From assembly GCF_000761545.1 (NCBI RefSeq), contig NZ_JPMY01000031.1:25702-89701 (forward strand): DNA of 64,000 nt. Direction: 5' to 3'. The DNA comes from Pseudomonas sp. ML96. Its GTDB lineage: Bacteria; Pseudomonadota; Gammaproteobacteria; Pseudomonadales; Pseudomonadaceae. Position numbers and translations under genes: made by a program. Positions 36,654 to 46,875 of this stretch are shown here, one piece after another. The number at the start of each line of letters is the position of its first letter. Within the stretch, counting starts at the first letter, position 1. The notes beneath the pieces are model-generated. The model had not been told where the DNA came from. It did not search any database and saw only the letters and a list, made by a program, of their open reading frames with translations.

Positions 36654-38433
36654 CGGCGTTGATCCACTCTTTGACTACCTGGGCCACGCGGCCCGGATCT
36701 TCCGCCACCAGGCTCTTGATGGCGTTCAGTTGTGCATCATACCCCTCGGAGGGGCTGGGCAGCAGGATGCTCTGCGGTCCGCCCAGGCTCACGCGATCAG
36801 AGGACAGCTCGCCTTCCAGGCCACCCATGTCGCCCAGCTCCACATCGCCATCGCCGCCTTCGCCACCACCGGCGCGGGCCGGGTTGGTGATGTTGTTCAG
36901 CACCGGGCGCAGCACGCCGAACACCAGGACCAGGATGAACAGCACGCCCAGTACCTGTTTGACGATGTCCCAGAACCAAGGTTGCGAGTAGAACGGAATT
37001 TCGATGTTTTCCTCGCCGGTCTCGGCGGAGAACGGCGCGTTGATCACGCTGACGCTGTCGCCGCGGCTGGCATCGAAGCCCACCGAGTCCTGCACCAGGC
37101 GGGTGAAGCGGGCCAGGTCCTCGGCGCCCCAAGGCGCGCGGGTGACCTCGCCGGTCTCGGCGTTGACGTTGACCTTGTCATCCAGCACCACGGCCACCGA
37201 CAGGCGCTTGAGGCGGCCCTGCTGCTGCTTGGTGTGGCTGATCGAGCGGTCCAGCTCGAAGTTGCGGGTCGACTGCTCGCGCTTGTCTGCCGGGTACGGC
37301 GCCAGCATCGGCTGGCCGGTGGCCGGGTCCATGATCTGCGCGCCGTTGGCATCCAACAGCGGCTGGCCGGCGGCGACCGGACCGGCCGGAGCCGGGGCGG
37401 CAGCGGCCTGCTCCGGCGCGCTGGCAGCGCCCGGCGGCTGGTTGCTCAGCGCGCCCGGCACGCCCTGCGGCGGCAGGCTGCTGGAGCGTTGTTCGTTGAC
37501 CTGCTGCTCGCTGCGCAGCGCCGGCTGGTCGGGGTTGAACATCTCGGAGGTGGACTCCACCGAGCTGAAGTCCACGTCAGCAGACACTTCGGCCTTGTAG
37601 CGGCCGCTGCCCAGCACCGGTTGCAGGATGTTGTGCACGCGCTGGGTGAACAGGGTTTCCATGCGGCGGGTGTAGTCGAACTGCTTGCCGGCCATGGTCA
37701 GCTCGGACAGCTCCTGCTGGTCGGACAGCAGGTTGCCCTTCTGGTCGACCACGGTGACCTGGGACTTGGTCAGCTCGGGTACGGAGGTCGCCACCAGGTT
37801 GACGATGGCCATCACCTGGCTCGGCTCCAGCGTACGGCCTGGGTACAGCTCGACCAGTACGGAGGCGGTGGGCTTGCGCTCGTCACGAACGAACACCGAG
37901 CTTTTCGGGATGGCCAGGTGCACGCGGGCACCCTTGACGTTGTTCAGGCTGGAGATGGTGCGCGCTAGCTCACCTTCCAGACCACGGCGATAACGGGTGG
38001 CCTCCATGAACTGGCTGGTGCCCAGGCTCTGCTCCTGGTCGAGAATCTCGAAGCCGACATTGCCGTCGCTCGGCGCCACGCCGGCGGCGGCCAGTTTCAT
38101 GCGGGCGCGGCCGAGGTCGTCGGACTTGACCAGCAGCGCACCGGAGTTCGGCTCGACGGTATAGGCGATGTCGGCGGCGTTCAGCACGTCCATCACCTGG
38201 CTGCTGTCCATGCCCGCGAGGTTACCCAGCAACGGCTTGTAGTCCGGCTGCTGCGACCAGAGCACGACGGCGAAGCCGATGGCCACGCTGGCGGCCAGGC
38301 CGACCAGCAGGCCGATCTGACGCAGCATGGACATTTCCGAGAGATTCTCCAGGAATGCCAGCCCGAACAGCGGCTTCTTCGGTTCGTCGGCGCCGGTGGT
38401 GGCGGGTACGTTTGCAGCGACAGCTTCAGCCAT
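36646..38433 (-). CDS. fliF: Flagellar MS-ring protein FliF
   Basis: 595 residues. Membrane segment 1 is near residues 36-58 (MLRQIGLLVGLAASVAIGFAVVLW), followed by the RBM domains (VMDVLNAADIAYTVEPNSGALLVKSDDLGRARMKLAAAGV; GELARTISSLNNVKGARVHLAIP) and a low-complexity Pro/Ala/Gly loop (about 330-370). Segment 2 (VLGVLFILVLVFGVLRPVL) leads to the FliG-binding tail (VAEDPGRVAQVVKEWINADE). It forms the basal-body MS ring and the rotor base. Confidence 0.96.
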   Translation of the reverse strand: MAEAVAANVPATTGADEPKKPLFGLAFLENLSEMSMLRQIGLLVGLAASVAIGFAVVLWSQQPDYKPLLGNLAGMDSSQVMDVLNAADIAYTVEPNSGALLVKSDDLGRARMKLAAAGVAPSDGNVGFEILDQEQSLGTSQFMEATRYRRGLEGELARTISSLNNVKGARVHLAIPKSSVFVRDERKPTASVLVELYPGRTLEPSQVMAIVNLVATSVPELTKSQVTVVDQKGNLLSDQQELSELTMAGKQFDYTRRMETLFTQRVHNILQPVLGSGRYKAEVSADVDFSSVESTSEMFNPDQPALRSEQQVNEQRSSSLPPQGVPGALSNQPPGAASAPEQAAAAPAPAGPVAAGQPLLDANGAQIMDPATGQPMLAPYPADKREQSTRNFELDRSISHTKQQQGRLKRLSVAVVLDDKVNVNAETGEVTRAPWGAEDLARFTRLVQDSVGFDASRGDSVSVINAPFSAETGEENIEIPFYSQPWFWDIVKQVLGVLFILVLVFGVLRPVLNNITNPARAGGGEGGDGDVELGDMGGLEGELSSDRVSLGGPQSILLPSPSEGYDAQLNAIKSLVAEDPGRVAQVVKEWINADE

Positions 38434-38450
38434 GTTTCAAATCCGCCCTA

Positions 38451-38780
38451 TTAAACCGGCATCTGCATGATGTCTTGATAGGCCTGAACCAGCTTGTTGC
38501 GCACCTGGGTCATGGCCTGGAAGGAAACGCTGGCTTTCTGCGAGGCGATCATCACGTCGGTGATGTCCACGCCGCCCTGGCCCATCTCGAAAGCCGTAGC
38601 CAGCTGGCTAGAAGCCTGCTGGGTCTCGCTCACCTTGTTCACCGCCTGCCCGAGCATTTCCGAGAAGCTCGGCGCACCCGGCTCCGGCGCGCTGACGGCA
38701 GGCTTCTGCTTGGCCATGGCCTCCATCTGCATGGAGCGCATTTCCAACATAAGGCGATTGAATTCGACACCCTGGCTCAT
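38451..38780 (-). CDS. fliE: Flagellar MS-ring-rod junction protein FliE
   Basis: 109 residues from the ATG at 38780, preceded by GGAGGAAAGGG; the longer upstream frame is not used. The C-terminal half is the conserved FliE domain ([72 protein letters not shown]). It joins the MS ring to the proximal rod. It heads fliEFGHIJ with a sigma54 promoter 58 bp upstream. Confidence 0.95.
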   Translation of the reverse strand: MSQGVEFNRLMLEMRSMQMEAMAKQKPAVSAPEPGAPSFSEMLGQAVNKVSETQQASSQLATAFEMGQGGVDITDVMIASQKASVSFQAMTQVRNKLVQAYQDIMQMPV

Positions 38781-38838
38781 GACCCTTTCCTCCAACAGCC
38801 GCGGTTTTTTGACGCTACGCGGCCTTTGCAGGGGTATG

Positions 38839-38854
38839 TGCAAGCACAGTGCCA
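38839..38854 (-). promoter_or_regulatory. Sigma54 promoter of fliE
   Basis: TGGCACTGTGCTTGCA on the minus strand matches the consensus except at one position. It lies about 58 bp upstream of the fliE ATG and directly follows the T-run of the fleR terminator. Confidence 0.88.
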
Positions 38855-38882
38855 AAAAAGAAAGACCCGCACGAGGCGGGCC
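38855..38882 (-). terminator. Intrinsic terminator after fleR
   Basis: CCCGC-CTCGT-GCGGG forms a short 5-bp stem, followed on the minus strand by TCTTTCTTTTTT. It ends fleSR transcription about 35 bp after the fleR stop. The T-run abuts the -24 element of the fliE promoter. Confidence 0.7.
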
Positions 38883-38915
38883 AAGAGAGGGTTCGGGGGA
38901 TAACTGCGGCGGCGT

Positions 38916-40355
38916 TTAGCTGGCGTAGAGATAGGCCTCTACGTCCATGCCGGCATCGCGCATCTGGGCCAGCTTGTAGCGCAGGGTCCGTGGGCTGATG
39001 CCGAGGCGCTCAGCAGCCTCCTTGCGCCGGCCACGCTCGGCGCGCAGGGTATCGATGATCATCTGGAACTCGCGGCGGCGCAGGTCTTCGCCCAGCGCGC
39101 CGGCATTTTCCGCGCTCGCCAGCGACTCCTCGATTGGCAGCGAGCTGCTGGCAGGCAAATGGCTCGCCGGCGGCGCAGAGGCCACCAGGCTCACCACCGG
39201 AGTGGCCGGCATCGGCGCCATGCCGATGGGCGCAGTCAGGCACAGGTCATGCGGCTGGATCAGCCCGCCCTGCTGCAGGATCAGCGCACGCTGGATGGCG
39301 TTGTCCAGCTCACGCACGTTACCCGGCCAGGCATGGGCCTCCAGGGCAGCCCGCGCCTGCGGCGAGAGCTGCACGGCGGCGTGGTTCATTTTTTTGACGT
39401 GCTTGGCCAGCAGGCGCTCGGCCAGCGGCAGAATGTCGGCAGGCCGCTCGCGCAGGGCACGCCAGGCCAGCGGGAACACCGACAGGCGATAGTAGAGGTC
39501 TTCACGGAAACGCCCCGCCGCCACTTCTCCGGCCAGGTCACGGTTGGTGGTGGCCAGCACGCGGATGTCCAGGCTAATCGGCTTGCGCGCGCCAACCCGC
39601 TCGACTTCGCGCTCCTGCAGCACGCGCAGCAGCTTGGCCTGCAGCCCCAGCGGCATCTCGGAAATCTCGTCAAGGAGGATGGTACCGCCATCCGCCAGCT
39701 CGAACTTGCCCGGCTGGGCGGCAATGGCGCCAGTGAAAGCGCCCTTCTCATGGCCGAACAGGGTGGCCTCGAGCATGTTGTCCGGAATCGCCGCGCAGTT
39801 GATGGCGATGAACGGGCCATCCGCGCGGGTGGATTGCTGGTGGATATAGCGCGCCAGCACTTCCTTGCCGGTACCGGACTCACCGGAAATCAGCACGGTG
39901 GAATCACTCTTCGCCACTCGCGCCGCCAATTCCAGCAGTTGCCGACTGGCCGGCTCGCTGGCCACTGGGCCGTCGCTCTCGCTGGCGCCCAGTCGGCCCA
40001 GCGCATGGCGGGCCACTAGCTCCAGCAGCGTACGCGGCTCGAAGGGCTTGACCAGATAATCGGCGGCGCCCTGGCGAATGGCGTCGACCGCGCGCTCCAC
40101 AGCACCATACGCAGTCATCAGCAGCACCGGCAGCTGCGGATAGCGCGCGCGGATCAGGCCGAGCAACTGATGACCGTCCATGCCCGGCATGTTGACGTCG
40201 CTGATCACCAGGCTGAATGCCTCTTCACCCAGCGCCTCGATGGCATCTTCCGCACACTCGACGGCGCGGAAATCATGACCACCCAGCAGCAGGGTGTCGG
40301 CGAGGGCCTCGCGCAGCGCGCGGTCGTCTTCGACCAGCAGAACCTTGGCGGTCAT
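38916..40355 (-). CDS. fleR: Sigma54-dependent flagellar response regulator FleR
   Basis: 479 residues: receiver domain with D53 (VISDVNMPGMDG), AAA+ domain with GESGTGKE and the sigma54-contact loop GAFTGA, and a C-terminal Fis-type helix-turn-helix (RGRRKEAAERLGISPRTLRYKLAQMRDAG). It is activated by FleS and turns on RpoN-dependent middle genes (flgBCDE, flgFGHIJKL and fliK in P. aeruginosa). It follows fleS after 3 bp and ends in its own terminator. Confidence 0.96.
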   Translation of the reverse strand: MTAKVLLVEDDRALREALADTLLLGGHDFRAVECAEDAIEALGEEAFSLVISDVNMPGMDGHQLLGLIRARYPQLPVLLMTAYGAVERAVDAIRQGAADYLVKPFEPRTLLELVARHALGRLGASESDGPVASEPASRQLLELAARVAKSDSTVLISGESGTGKEVLARYIHQQSTRADGPFIAINCAAIPDNMLEATLFGHEKGAFTGAIAAQPGKFELADGGTILLDEISEMPLGLQAKLLRVLQEREVERVGARKPISLDIRVLATTNRDLAGEVAAGRFREDLYYRLSVFPLAWRALRERPADILPLAERLLAKHVKKMNHAAVQLSPQARAALEAHAWPGNVRELDNAIQRALILQQGGLIQPHDLCLTAPIGMAPMPATPVVSLVASAPPASHLPASSSLPIEESLASAENAGALGEDLRRREFQMIIDTLRAERGRRKEAAERLGISPRTLRYKLAQMRDAGMDVEAYLYAS

Positions 40356-40358
40356 GGC

Positions 40359-41573
40359 TTACTCCTGAATATTCGGTTGCGCCGCGTTGATCAGCGGCAA
40401 TACGAGCGTGGCGCAGGTGCCGCGACCGACACGCGAACGCAAGTTCACTTCGCCCTGGTGGGCACGTACCACCGCCTGGACCACGGCCAGGCCCAGCCCG
40501 GTACCGGTGGTTTTGGTGGTAAAGAAGGGCTCGCCGAGGCGAGCCAGGGTGGCGTTGTCGATGCCCGGGCCGTTGTCGCTGACACACAGGCGCAGGCTGT
40601 TGCCACGGGCATACAGATGAATCTTCAGGCGCGCCTCACGGCCGGCGGCCTGAATGGCGTTCTCGATCAGGTTGAGCACGGTGCCGACCAGCGTGTCGCG
40701 GTTGCATAGCAGCTCGCCCAGGCGTGCATCGCACTGCCAGCGCACGCTCATGCCCAACACATGCGGCTCGGCCGCGCCACGCAGCGCATCGAACAGCGCA
40801 TTGGGCGCGATGCGATCGGGCAACGGCAGCTCACCACGGGCAAACACCAGCATATCGCGCACCTGATGCTCCAGCTCGTGCAGGCGCTCCTTGATGCGCC
40901 CGGCGAAGCGTTGCTGCTGCTCGAATGGCAGCTCCTGCTCCGCCAGGTGGCTGGCGTAGAGCAAGGCTGCAGATAGCGGCGTACGAATCTGGTGGGCCAG
41001 CGAGGCGACCATGCGCCCCAGCGAGGACAGGCGCTCGTGGCGAGCCAGCTGGTCCTGCAGGCGACGGGTTTCCGTCAGGTCGGTCAGCAGTACCAGCTGC
41101 CCCGGCTCGCCCTGCAGCGAACGGGTGGCAATGGACAGGCGGCGCCCGTCCTTGAGGGAAATCTCGTGCCCGTCGTCTTCGCGCGGCGCGAAGTTGCGCG
41201 CAATCACCTCGCGCCAGAGCATGCCGACCAGCGGCCGCCCGAGCAGGCTGCGCGCCACGGGGTTGGCCTCGCGCACCACGCCCTGGCCGTCGATGACGAT
41301 GACGCCGCCAGGCAGCAGGTCGAGCAGGCTCTGCAGACGCTGGGCCAGACGCTCCTTCTCTGCCAGCTCCTGCATGCGCTGGGCGCTGACCAGGGCCAAC
41401 TGGCCCTTGAGCTCGTTCACTCGCGCCTCGAGCATGCTGTAGGAGCTGCTCAGCTGCGTGGACATCTGGTTGAACAGGGCGAAGGCCTGCTCCAGGCTGG
41501 CACGACTGGCCTGCTCGACAGGCGCGTCGACAGCGGCTTCAGGGGTGGCGGGCAACGGGGCGGCTTGGCTCAT
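40359..41573 (-). CDS. fleS: Flagellar sensor histidine kinase FleS
   Basis: 404 residues: an N-terminal coiled-coil (LEARVNELKGQLALVSAQRMQELAEKERL), a PAS domain (LLDLLPGGVIVIDGQGVVREANPVARSLLG), a HisKA motif SLAHQIRTPLSAALLY with H194, and a HATPase domain (LIENAIQAAGREARL, VSDNGPGIDN, TGLGLAVVQAVV). There are no membrane helices, so it is a cytosolic sensor. Its signal is not known from sequence. Confidence 0.95.
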   Translation of the reverse strand: MSQAAPLPATPEAAVDAPVEQASRASLEQAFALFNQMSTQLSSSYSMLEARVNELKGQLALVSAQRMQELAEKERLAQRLQSLLDLLPGGVIVIDGQGVVREANPVARSLLGRPLVGMLWREVIARNFAPREDDGHEISLKDGRRLSIATRSLQGEPGQLVLLTDLTETRRLQDQLARHERLSSLGRMVASLAHQIRTPLSAALLYASHLAEQELPFEQQQRFAGRIKERLHELEHQVRDMLVFARGELPLPDRIAPNALFDALRGAAEPHVLGMSVRWQCDARLGELLCNRDTLVGTVLNLIENAIQAAGREARLKIHLYARGNSLRLCVSDNGPGIDNATLARLGEPFFTTKTTGTGLGLAVVQAVVRAHQGEVNLRSRVGRGTCATLVLPLINAAQPNIQE

Positions 41574-41625
41574 GTTCTTCTCTCAACTGTCGAACCGTCG
41601 GTAAACGGTCGGTCGAAAGAGACAT

Positions 41626-41641
41626 AGCAATCCCCGTGCCT
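41626..41641 (-). promoter_or_regulatory. Sigma54 promoter of fleSR
   Basis: AGGCACGGGGATTGCT on the minus strand matches every conserved position except the first T. The -24 GG and -12 GC are kept. It lies about 54 bp upstream of the fleS ATG, fitting FleQ/RpoN control. Confidence 0.85.
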
Positions 41642-41677
41642 AAAAATTAATTCATATTTTTCAATGACTTAAAAAAC

Positions 41678-41709
41678 AAAGCCGGAGCTTGCGTCAAAGC
41701 TCCGGCTTT
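41678..41709 (-). terminator. Intrinsic terminator after fleQ
   Basis: A 13-bp perfect stem (AAAGCCGGAGCTT/AAGCTCCGGCTTT) with a six-base loop is followed on the minus strand by GTTTTTT. It ends fleQ and isolates fleSR from it. Confidence 0.9.
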
Positions 41710-41731
41710 ATTGAGGCGGGTGAGCGGAGGA

Positions 41732-43207
<1,476 letters not shown>

Positions 43208-43272
43208 CTTATTCTGGTCTGGCTCGCGGGCTGGAGAAGGAGGTCGCCGAGCAGAAACGGCAATTGGCCACT

Positions 43273-43301
43273 AGTAAAGTCAAAAATCAGACAAGAGTCA
43301 A
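43273..43301 (-). promoter_or_regulatory. Sigma70-type promoter of fleQ
   Basis: On the minus strand TTGACT and TTTACT are 17 bp apart. A start near 43266 gives a leader of about 60 bases before the fleQ ATG. The region is unusually AT-rich for this window. No convincing sigma54 or FliA element is present, as expected for the top of the cascade. Confidence 0.7.
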
Positions 43302-43385
43302 TTTTATGGCGTAATTTTTTCTGTGATTCGCAAGGGCACCCGCAATGGCTTGTAGATGCCCAGGAAATTCGGATGCGGGAACTGC

Positions 43386-43682
43386 TCAAGTGAACAGCTG
43401 ATAGACCTTGGCGCCCTGCTGTGATCGGTTGAGCTGTACCAACTCGCCAGCCAGGCGGCGCTGTTCGGCTTGGCAGGTAAGCACCAACTCACGATAAAGA
43501 TTCAACAGATCCTGCATGCGTTCGCGTAACAGGCCTTCGTCTTGAGCCGCCTCGGCCATAGCCTCGTCGACAGCCTGCCGGCACTGAGCATCCAACTCAC
43601 CAATAGCGGCCCAGTCGCCGCGAGCGAGAGCATCTCGCAGGGCACTGCCAGTAGCCTCAAGAAGCTGGACAGAAGAACTCAT
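43386..43682 (-). CDS. fliT: FliT-like flagellar chaperone (FleP position)
   Basis: 98 residues, nearly all helical (MSSSVQLLEATGSALRDALARGDWAAIGELDAQCRQAVDEAMAEAAQDEGLL...LYRELVLTCQAEQRRLAGELVQLNRSQQGAKVYQLF). The size, helices and position after fliS and before fleQ match FliT, the FliD chaperone. In P. aeruginosa the gene at this place was named fleP. Sequence similarity between these small proteins is low, so the assignment rests on context. Confidence 0.75.
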   Translation of the reverse strand: MSSSVQLLEATGSALRDALARGDWAAIGELDAQCRQAVDEAMAEAAQDEGLLRERMQDLLNLYRELVLTCQAEQRRLAGELVQLNRSQQGAKVYQLFT

Positions 43683-43711
43683 GAATATTTCCCCTTCACT
43701 AGCGCAGGTAC

Positions 43712-44092
43712 TCAGTGGCTGATGGCATCCCAGCCGGATTTCACATTGCGCAGCAGACCAGATACTTCATCGATCAGCGCCACATCGTTGCCAATATTGG
43801 CCTCGAGCAAACGCGACACCATGTACTCATAAAGACGATCGAGATTAGCGGCCACCTCGCCACCCTGCCGCAGATCGAGGCTCTCACGCAGGCCGCCGAT
43901 GATGCCAATCGCCTTACTGATCAACTCACCTTTGGTTGCCTGCTGCCCGTGCAACATGGCCCCCTTGGCCTGCGCCAAGCGCGACAGGCCGCCCTCCATG
44001 AGCATCTGGATCAGACGATGCGGACTGGCATCGCTGACCTGAGCCTGGGTGTTGACGGTTTGATACTGCTTGAGGGCCGCCATTGCGTTCAT
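43712..44092 (-). CDS. fliS: Flagellin export chaperone FliS (canonical copy)
   Basis: 126 residues from the ATG at 44092, with GGAG five bases upstream; a GTG two codons earlier is in frame but lacks proper spacing. The FliS fold is clear (YQTVNTQAQVSDASPHRLIQMLMEGGLSRLAQAKGAM ... KAIGIIGGLRESLDLRQGGEVAANLDRLYEYMVSRLLEANIGND). It is closer to enteric FliS than its neighbour at 44180. A FliA promoter precedes it, so it can be expressed apart from fliD. Confidence 0.92.
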   Translation of the reverse strand: MNAMAALKQYQTVNTQAQVSDASPHRLIQMLMEGGLSRLAQAKGAMLHGQQATKGELISKAIGIIGGLRESLDLRQGGEVAANLDRLYEYMVSRLLEANIGNDVALIDEVSGLLRNVKSGWDAISH

Positions 44093-44128
44093 GATCACTC
44101 CACTGAGTATTGCCTGGATACAGTACTT

Positions 44129-44155
44129 GTATCGGCAAAGAGATCATCAGCTTTA
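44129..44155 (-). promoter_or_regulatory. Sigma28 (FliA) promoter of fliS
   Basis: TAAAGCTG and GCCGATAC are 11 bp apart on the minus strand, the same layout as the fliC promoter. A start near 44122 leaves about 30 bases before the fliS ATG. Confidence 0.8.
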
Positions 44156-44179
44156 GCGGCTAGAGGAGCAAAACAGCGA

Positions 44180-44575
44180 TTATTGAGCGGGAGCCGAAGG
44201 CTCAACTTCCGGACCGATTCCGTCCCAGGCACTCTTGATCTGAACCAGCAACTGCTGCACCTCATCCAGACTGCGCGGAGTATCGTCCAGGGCAACGCCA
44301 GCCAGGCGACGAGTCATGTAGTCGTAAAGTGCGTCCAGATTCTCTGCGATTTCACCACCCAACTGCTTGTCCAGACTGGACTGCAGCACACCAAGAATGG
44401 TGATGGTGTTACCAACTGCCATCCCGCGAATTTCCGCGTTGCCTTCGCTTTGCGCCTGACGCGCCAGCATGACACGCTCCAGCGCCCCATCCAGCAGCAT
44501 CTGCACAGCTCGGTAAGGGCTTACCTCCTGGCTGGTCTTGACCTGCTTGTAGGTGTCGATCGGCTTCTTGCTCAT
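44180..44575 (-). CDS. Divergent FliS-family protein (FliS')
   Basis: 131 residues with the FliS fold ([98 protein letters not shown]). It is distant from the canonical fliS 87 bp downstream and may bind a different partner or flagellin region. It lies eight bp after fliD and is probably co-transcribed with it. The acidic proline-ending tail ([10 protein letters not shown]) is unusual for FliS. Confidence 0.87.
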   Translation of the reverse strand: MSKKPIDTYKQVKTSQEVSPYRAVQMLLDGALERVMLARQAQSEGNAEIRGMAVGNTITILGVLQSSLDKQLGGEIAENLDALYDYMTRRLAGVALDDTPRSLDEVQQLLVQIKSAWDGIGPEVEPSAPAQ

Positions 44576-44583
44576 CTTTATCT

Positions 44584-46347
44584 TTAATCCTTCTTCACGA
44601 ATCCAGGCAGGCTGGCCAGCTGACTGGTCAGGCTCTCGCTGGTTTTCTGCAGGCGAGCAACCAGCTGATCCATGGCGGTGTAGCGCGCAACGAGACGCTC
44701 CTGGACCTTGGCAATACGCAGATCGAGAGCCTCACGCTGATCATCGATGTTGCTCAAGGTGCCCTGCAGGGCCTTGGTACGCTGATCGAAGACCCCACCG
44801 GTCTTGAGGTATTCATTGACGTTCTTGTCCAGCCGAACCATCAACCCCTTGTCACCAGTGAAATACTCCGCCACCCCCTCAAAGTTGCTATCCAGCGCAC
44901 TGGTGAGCTTGGTGTCATCAATCTTCAGGGTGCCGTCTTTCTGGGTAGTAATGCCCAGCTCGGCCAGAGCACGAAAACCATCGTCCCCGGTCATTTTCAC
45001 CAACTCGCCACGCAAGCCGGCAACCAAACCACGCACCGTGGCATCACCGACCAACGCACCAGTGACCGGATTCTCGCCCTCACCGACCTGAACCACAGCA
45101 GTTTGCTGTGCCGCTGCATTCATCAGGCTGTTGTAGGCATCCACGAACTTCTGGATATTGGTTTTGACGGTTCCCTTGTCGACGCCGATGGTGACATCGA
45201 CGGTCTTGCCGGCTGTCAAATCTGCACTGCTTTGTGCGCCAGCCAGGTTAAGGGTTACGCCATCGATGGCCGAGCTGACCGAGTTGCTACTACTCACAAC
45301 CTTCAGCCCATCGACGAACAATACAGCCGACTGAGCCTTGCTGATCACACCCGCTCCGCCAGTGGACGAGTTAGGGCCAGCTGAAGTAGCCGTTACTCCA
45401 CTAGCCGGATTCAGCGCAGTCAAAGCGTTATTGGCAGGAGTACCACCTGAGACTGTCGCCTCGAGAGTCAGATCGGTGCCATTGGTAGAATTCAGGACCA
45501 GACGAGAACCTGAAGAGTCGGTCTCAATGCTGGCGGAAATGCCCTGACCACTACCGGAAGTATTAATGGCGTCGCGTACATCTTCGAGACTGGCACCGTC
45601 AGTGATGGCGACGTTCAGATTAACGCCCCCAGCCTTGATCGCCAGGTTCCCGCTCTGGAATAGCGTAGAGCTGGAAGCACCTGAGAACGAGGGCAACTGC
45701 AAGCTGGCCGAGGGCTGAAACGCCTGTGTAGTTAGTGCAACACTGCCAGTGGTAACACCATCTTCACTGACAGCCACCTTGATGTCATTACCCGCCCCCG
45801 ATTTGGTGGAGCTGAGCACCAGACGCGAGCCGGAAGCATCACTGACGATAGTGGCGCTGACCCCCTGGTCCTTGCCGGCGGTATTAATGGCGTCGCGAAC
45901 ACCACTGAGACTGTTGTTGGCCGCAGTGACATCCACCTCGAAACTGGAAGAGCCAGTGGAGATGGTCAGCTTCCCACTGTTGAATGTCGCAGTAGATGCA
46001 TTGGCAATCGACTGCAGACCGATCTTGCTGCTCGTCGCCAGCTGCTGTACCTGAACGCTGTACTTGCCAGCGACAGCATCCGCATCAGCCTTGGCGCTCA
46101 GCACTGCACCGGAGCTGGAGGTCGCAGTACGAGTAGTAAAGAGTGACGGCTTGTTAAGGTTCTGAATGGCCGTCTGCAGGCTGCTCAGCGAACCCTTTAT
46201 GGTCGACAGTGCAGAAAAGCGCGAGGTGGTGGCCTTTTCAAGGCGATCAAGCTGCTGAGTCTTTGGAGCTTTCTCCGCATTCACCAGCGCAGTCACGATG
46301 CTGTCGATGGATTCGATACCCGATCCGACGCCCAGGATTCCAGCCAT
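44584..46347 (-). CDS. fliD: Filament cap protein FliD (HAP2)
   Basis: 587 residues, longer than the roughly 470 of P. aeruginosa PAO1. The N-terminal FliD domain ([51 protein letters not shown]) and the C-terminal coiled-coil are canonical. The central part holds two copies of a flagellin-IN-like module (about 122-195 and 230-300) that share NSGKLTI/QSGNLAI, VRDAINT and SGSRLVL blocks. It caps the filament and promotes flagellin assembly, and can also act in adhesion. Confidence 0.94.
   Translation of the reverse strand: MAGILGVGSGIESIDSIVTALVNAEKAPKTQQLDRLEKATTSRFSALSTIKGSLSSLQTAIQNLNKPSLFTTRTATSSSGAVLSAKADADAVAGKYSVQVQQLATSSKIGLQSIANASTATFNSGKLTISTGSSSFEVDVTAANNSLSGVRDAINTAGKDQGVSATIVSDASGSRLVLSSTKSGAGNDIKVAVSEDGVTTGSVALTTQAFQPSASLQLPSFSGASSSTLFQSGNLAIKAGGVNLNVAITDGASLEDVRDAINTSGSGQGISASIETDSSGSRLVLNSTNGTDLTLEATVSGGTPANNALTALNPASGVTATSAGPNSSTGGAGVISKAQSAVLFVDGLKVVSSSNSVSSAIDGVTLNLAGAQSSADLTAGKTVDVTIGVDKGTVKTNIQKFVDAYNSLMNAAAQQTAVVQVGEGENPVTGALVGDATVRGLVAGLRGELVKMTGDDGFRALAELGITTQKDGTLKIDDTKLTSALDSNFEGVAEYFTGDKGLMVRLDKNVNEYLKTGGVFDQRTKALQGTLSNIDDQREALDLRIAKVQERLVARYTAMDQLVARLQKTSESLTSQLASLPGFVKKD
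45448..45984 (-). repeat. Duplicated module inside fliD
   Basis: Residues about 122-195 and 230-300 of FliD repeat the same order of motifs: (F)NSGKLTI / [17 protein letters not shown] / [17 protein letters not shown] / QGISASI and [10 protein letters not shown] / [10 protein letters not shown]. The offset is about 108 residues. It looks like an internal domain duplication. Confidence 0.85.
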
Positions 46348-46397
46348 GTTTCACCTCGCCAAAAAAATGACTTTCAACGCCTCATGAGCGCTTTACA

Positions 46398-46413
46398 GTC
46401 AAAAGCCGTGCCA
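46398..46413 (-). promoter_or_regulatory. Sigma54-like promoter of fliD with altered -12
   Basis: TGGCACGGCTTTTGAC has a perfect -24 half, correct spacing and TTG, but GA in place of the -12 GC. It lies about 52 bp before the fliD ATG, as do the other RpoN promoters here. It may be weak, or be a decaying site. Confidence 0.55.
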
Positions 46414-46425
46414 ACGCTTTGAGCA

Positions 46426-46803
46426 TTAGGCTTCGGCTTTAAACAGCAGACTGCGTACTTCCTCCAAACTCTCTGCCAATTGCAGAGCTTCCTCAGAAGG
46501 AATCTGACGAATAATGTCGCCCGAAGAGGCATCGGTAACCTTAACTACGACGCGTCCCGAGCCATCGTCCAGAGTGAAATTGACGTTCCGTCGTACCGAC
46601 TGAACAAACTCCTGGATAGTCGATACCGCAGATTCGACTTGCTCACGAGAAACGTCCTTTGCCTCTCCTGCGGCAGCCTTTGCCGCCTGCTCCTCGCTGC
46701 TCGGTCCAGCACTGCCGGCCTGCCTGCCTGCGGGCTGAGCAACAACCGAGCGCCCAGTGGCAAGTGCCGGGTTCAGCGAATTCTTGATTGAGCCGACGTC
46801 CAT
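46426..46803 (-). CDS. flaG: Flagellar protein FlaG
   Basis: 125 residues, start MDVGSIKNSLNPALATGRSVVAQ. The C-terminal FlaG domain (VQSVRRNVNFTLDDGSGRVVVKVTDASSGDIIRQIPSEEALQLAESLEEVRSLLFKAEA) is complete. FlaG affects filament length in several Pseudomonas. It follows fliC after a hairpin and precedes fliD; GAGGAG lies upstream of its ATG. Confidence 0.93.
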   Translation of the reverse strand: MDVGSIKNSLNPALATGRSVVAQPAGRQAGSAGPSSEEQAAKAAAGEAKDVSREQVESAVSTIQEFVQSVRRNVNFTLDDGSGRVVVKVTDASSGDIIRQIPSEEALQLAESLEEVRSLLFKAEA

Positions 46804-46826
46804 AAATTTCTCCTCACAAAGAGGTA

Positions 46827-46857
46827 GCGGGGAGAAGAGCTAAGCCCTTCTCCCCGC
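46827..46857 (-). terminator. Hairpin terminator after fliC
   Basis: An 11-bp perfect stem (GCGGGGAGAAG/CTTCTCCCCGC) with a nine-base loop lies about 20 bp beyond the fliC stop. The following TACCTCTTTG is only weakly T-rich, so some read-through into flaG is likely. Confidence 0.75.
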
Positions 46858-46875
46858 AGTCTAGCGCCTTTGACC

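Noticed and set aside
43310..43335. Vfr/CRP-like site upstream of fleQ (TGTGATTCGC)
   Set aside because: Only one half-site resembles the consensus; the second half is missing, so Vfr control cannot be claimed.
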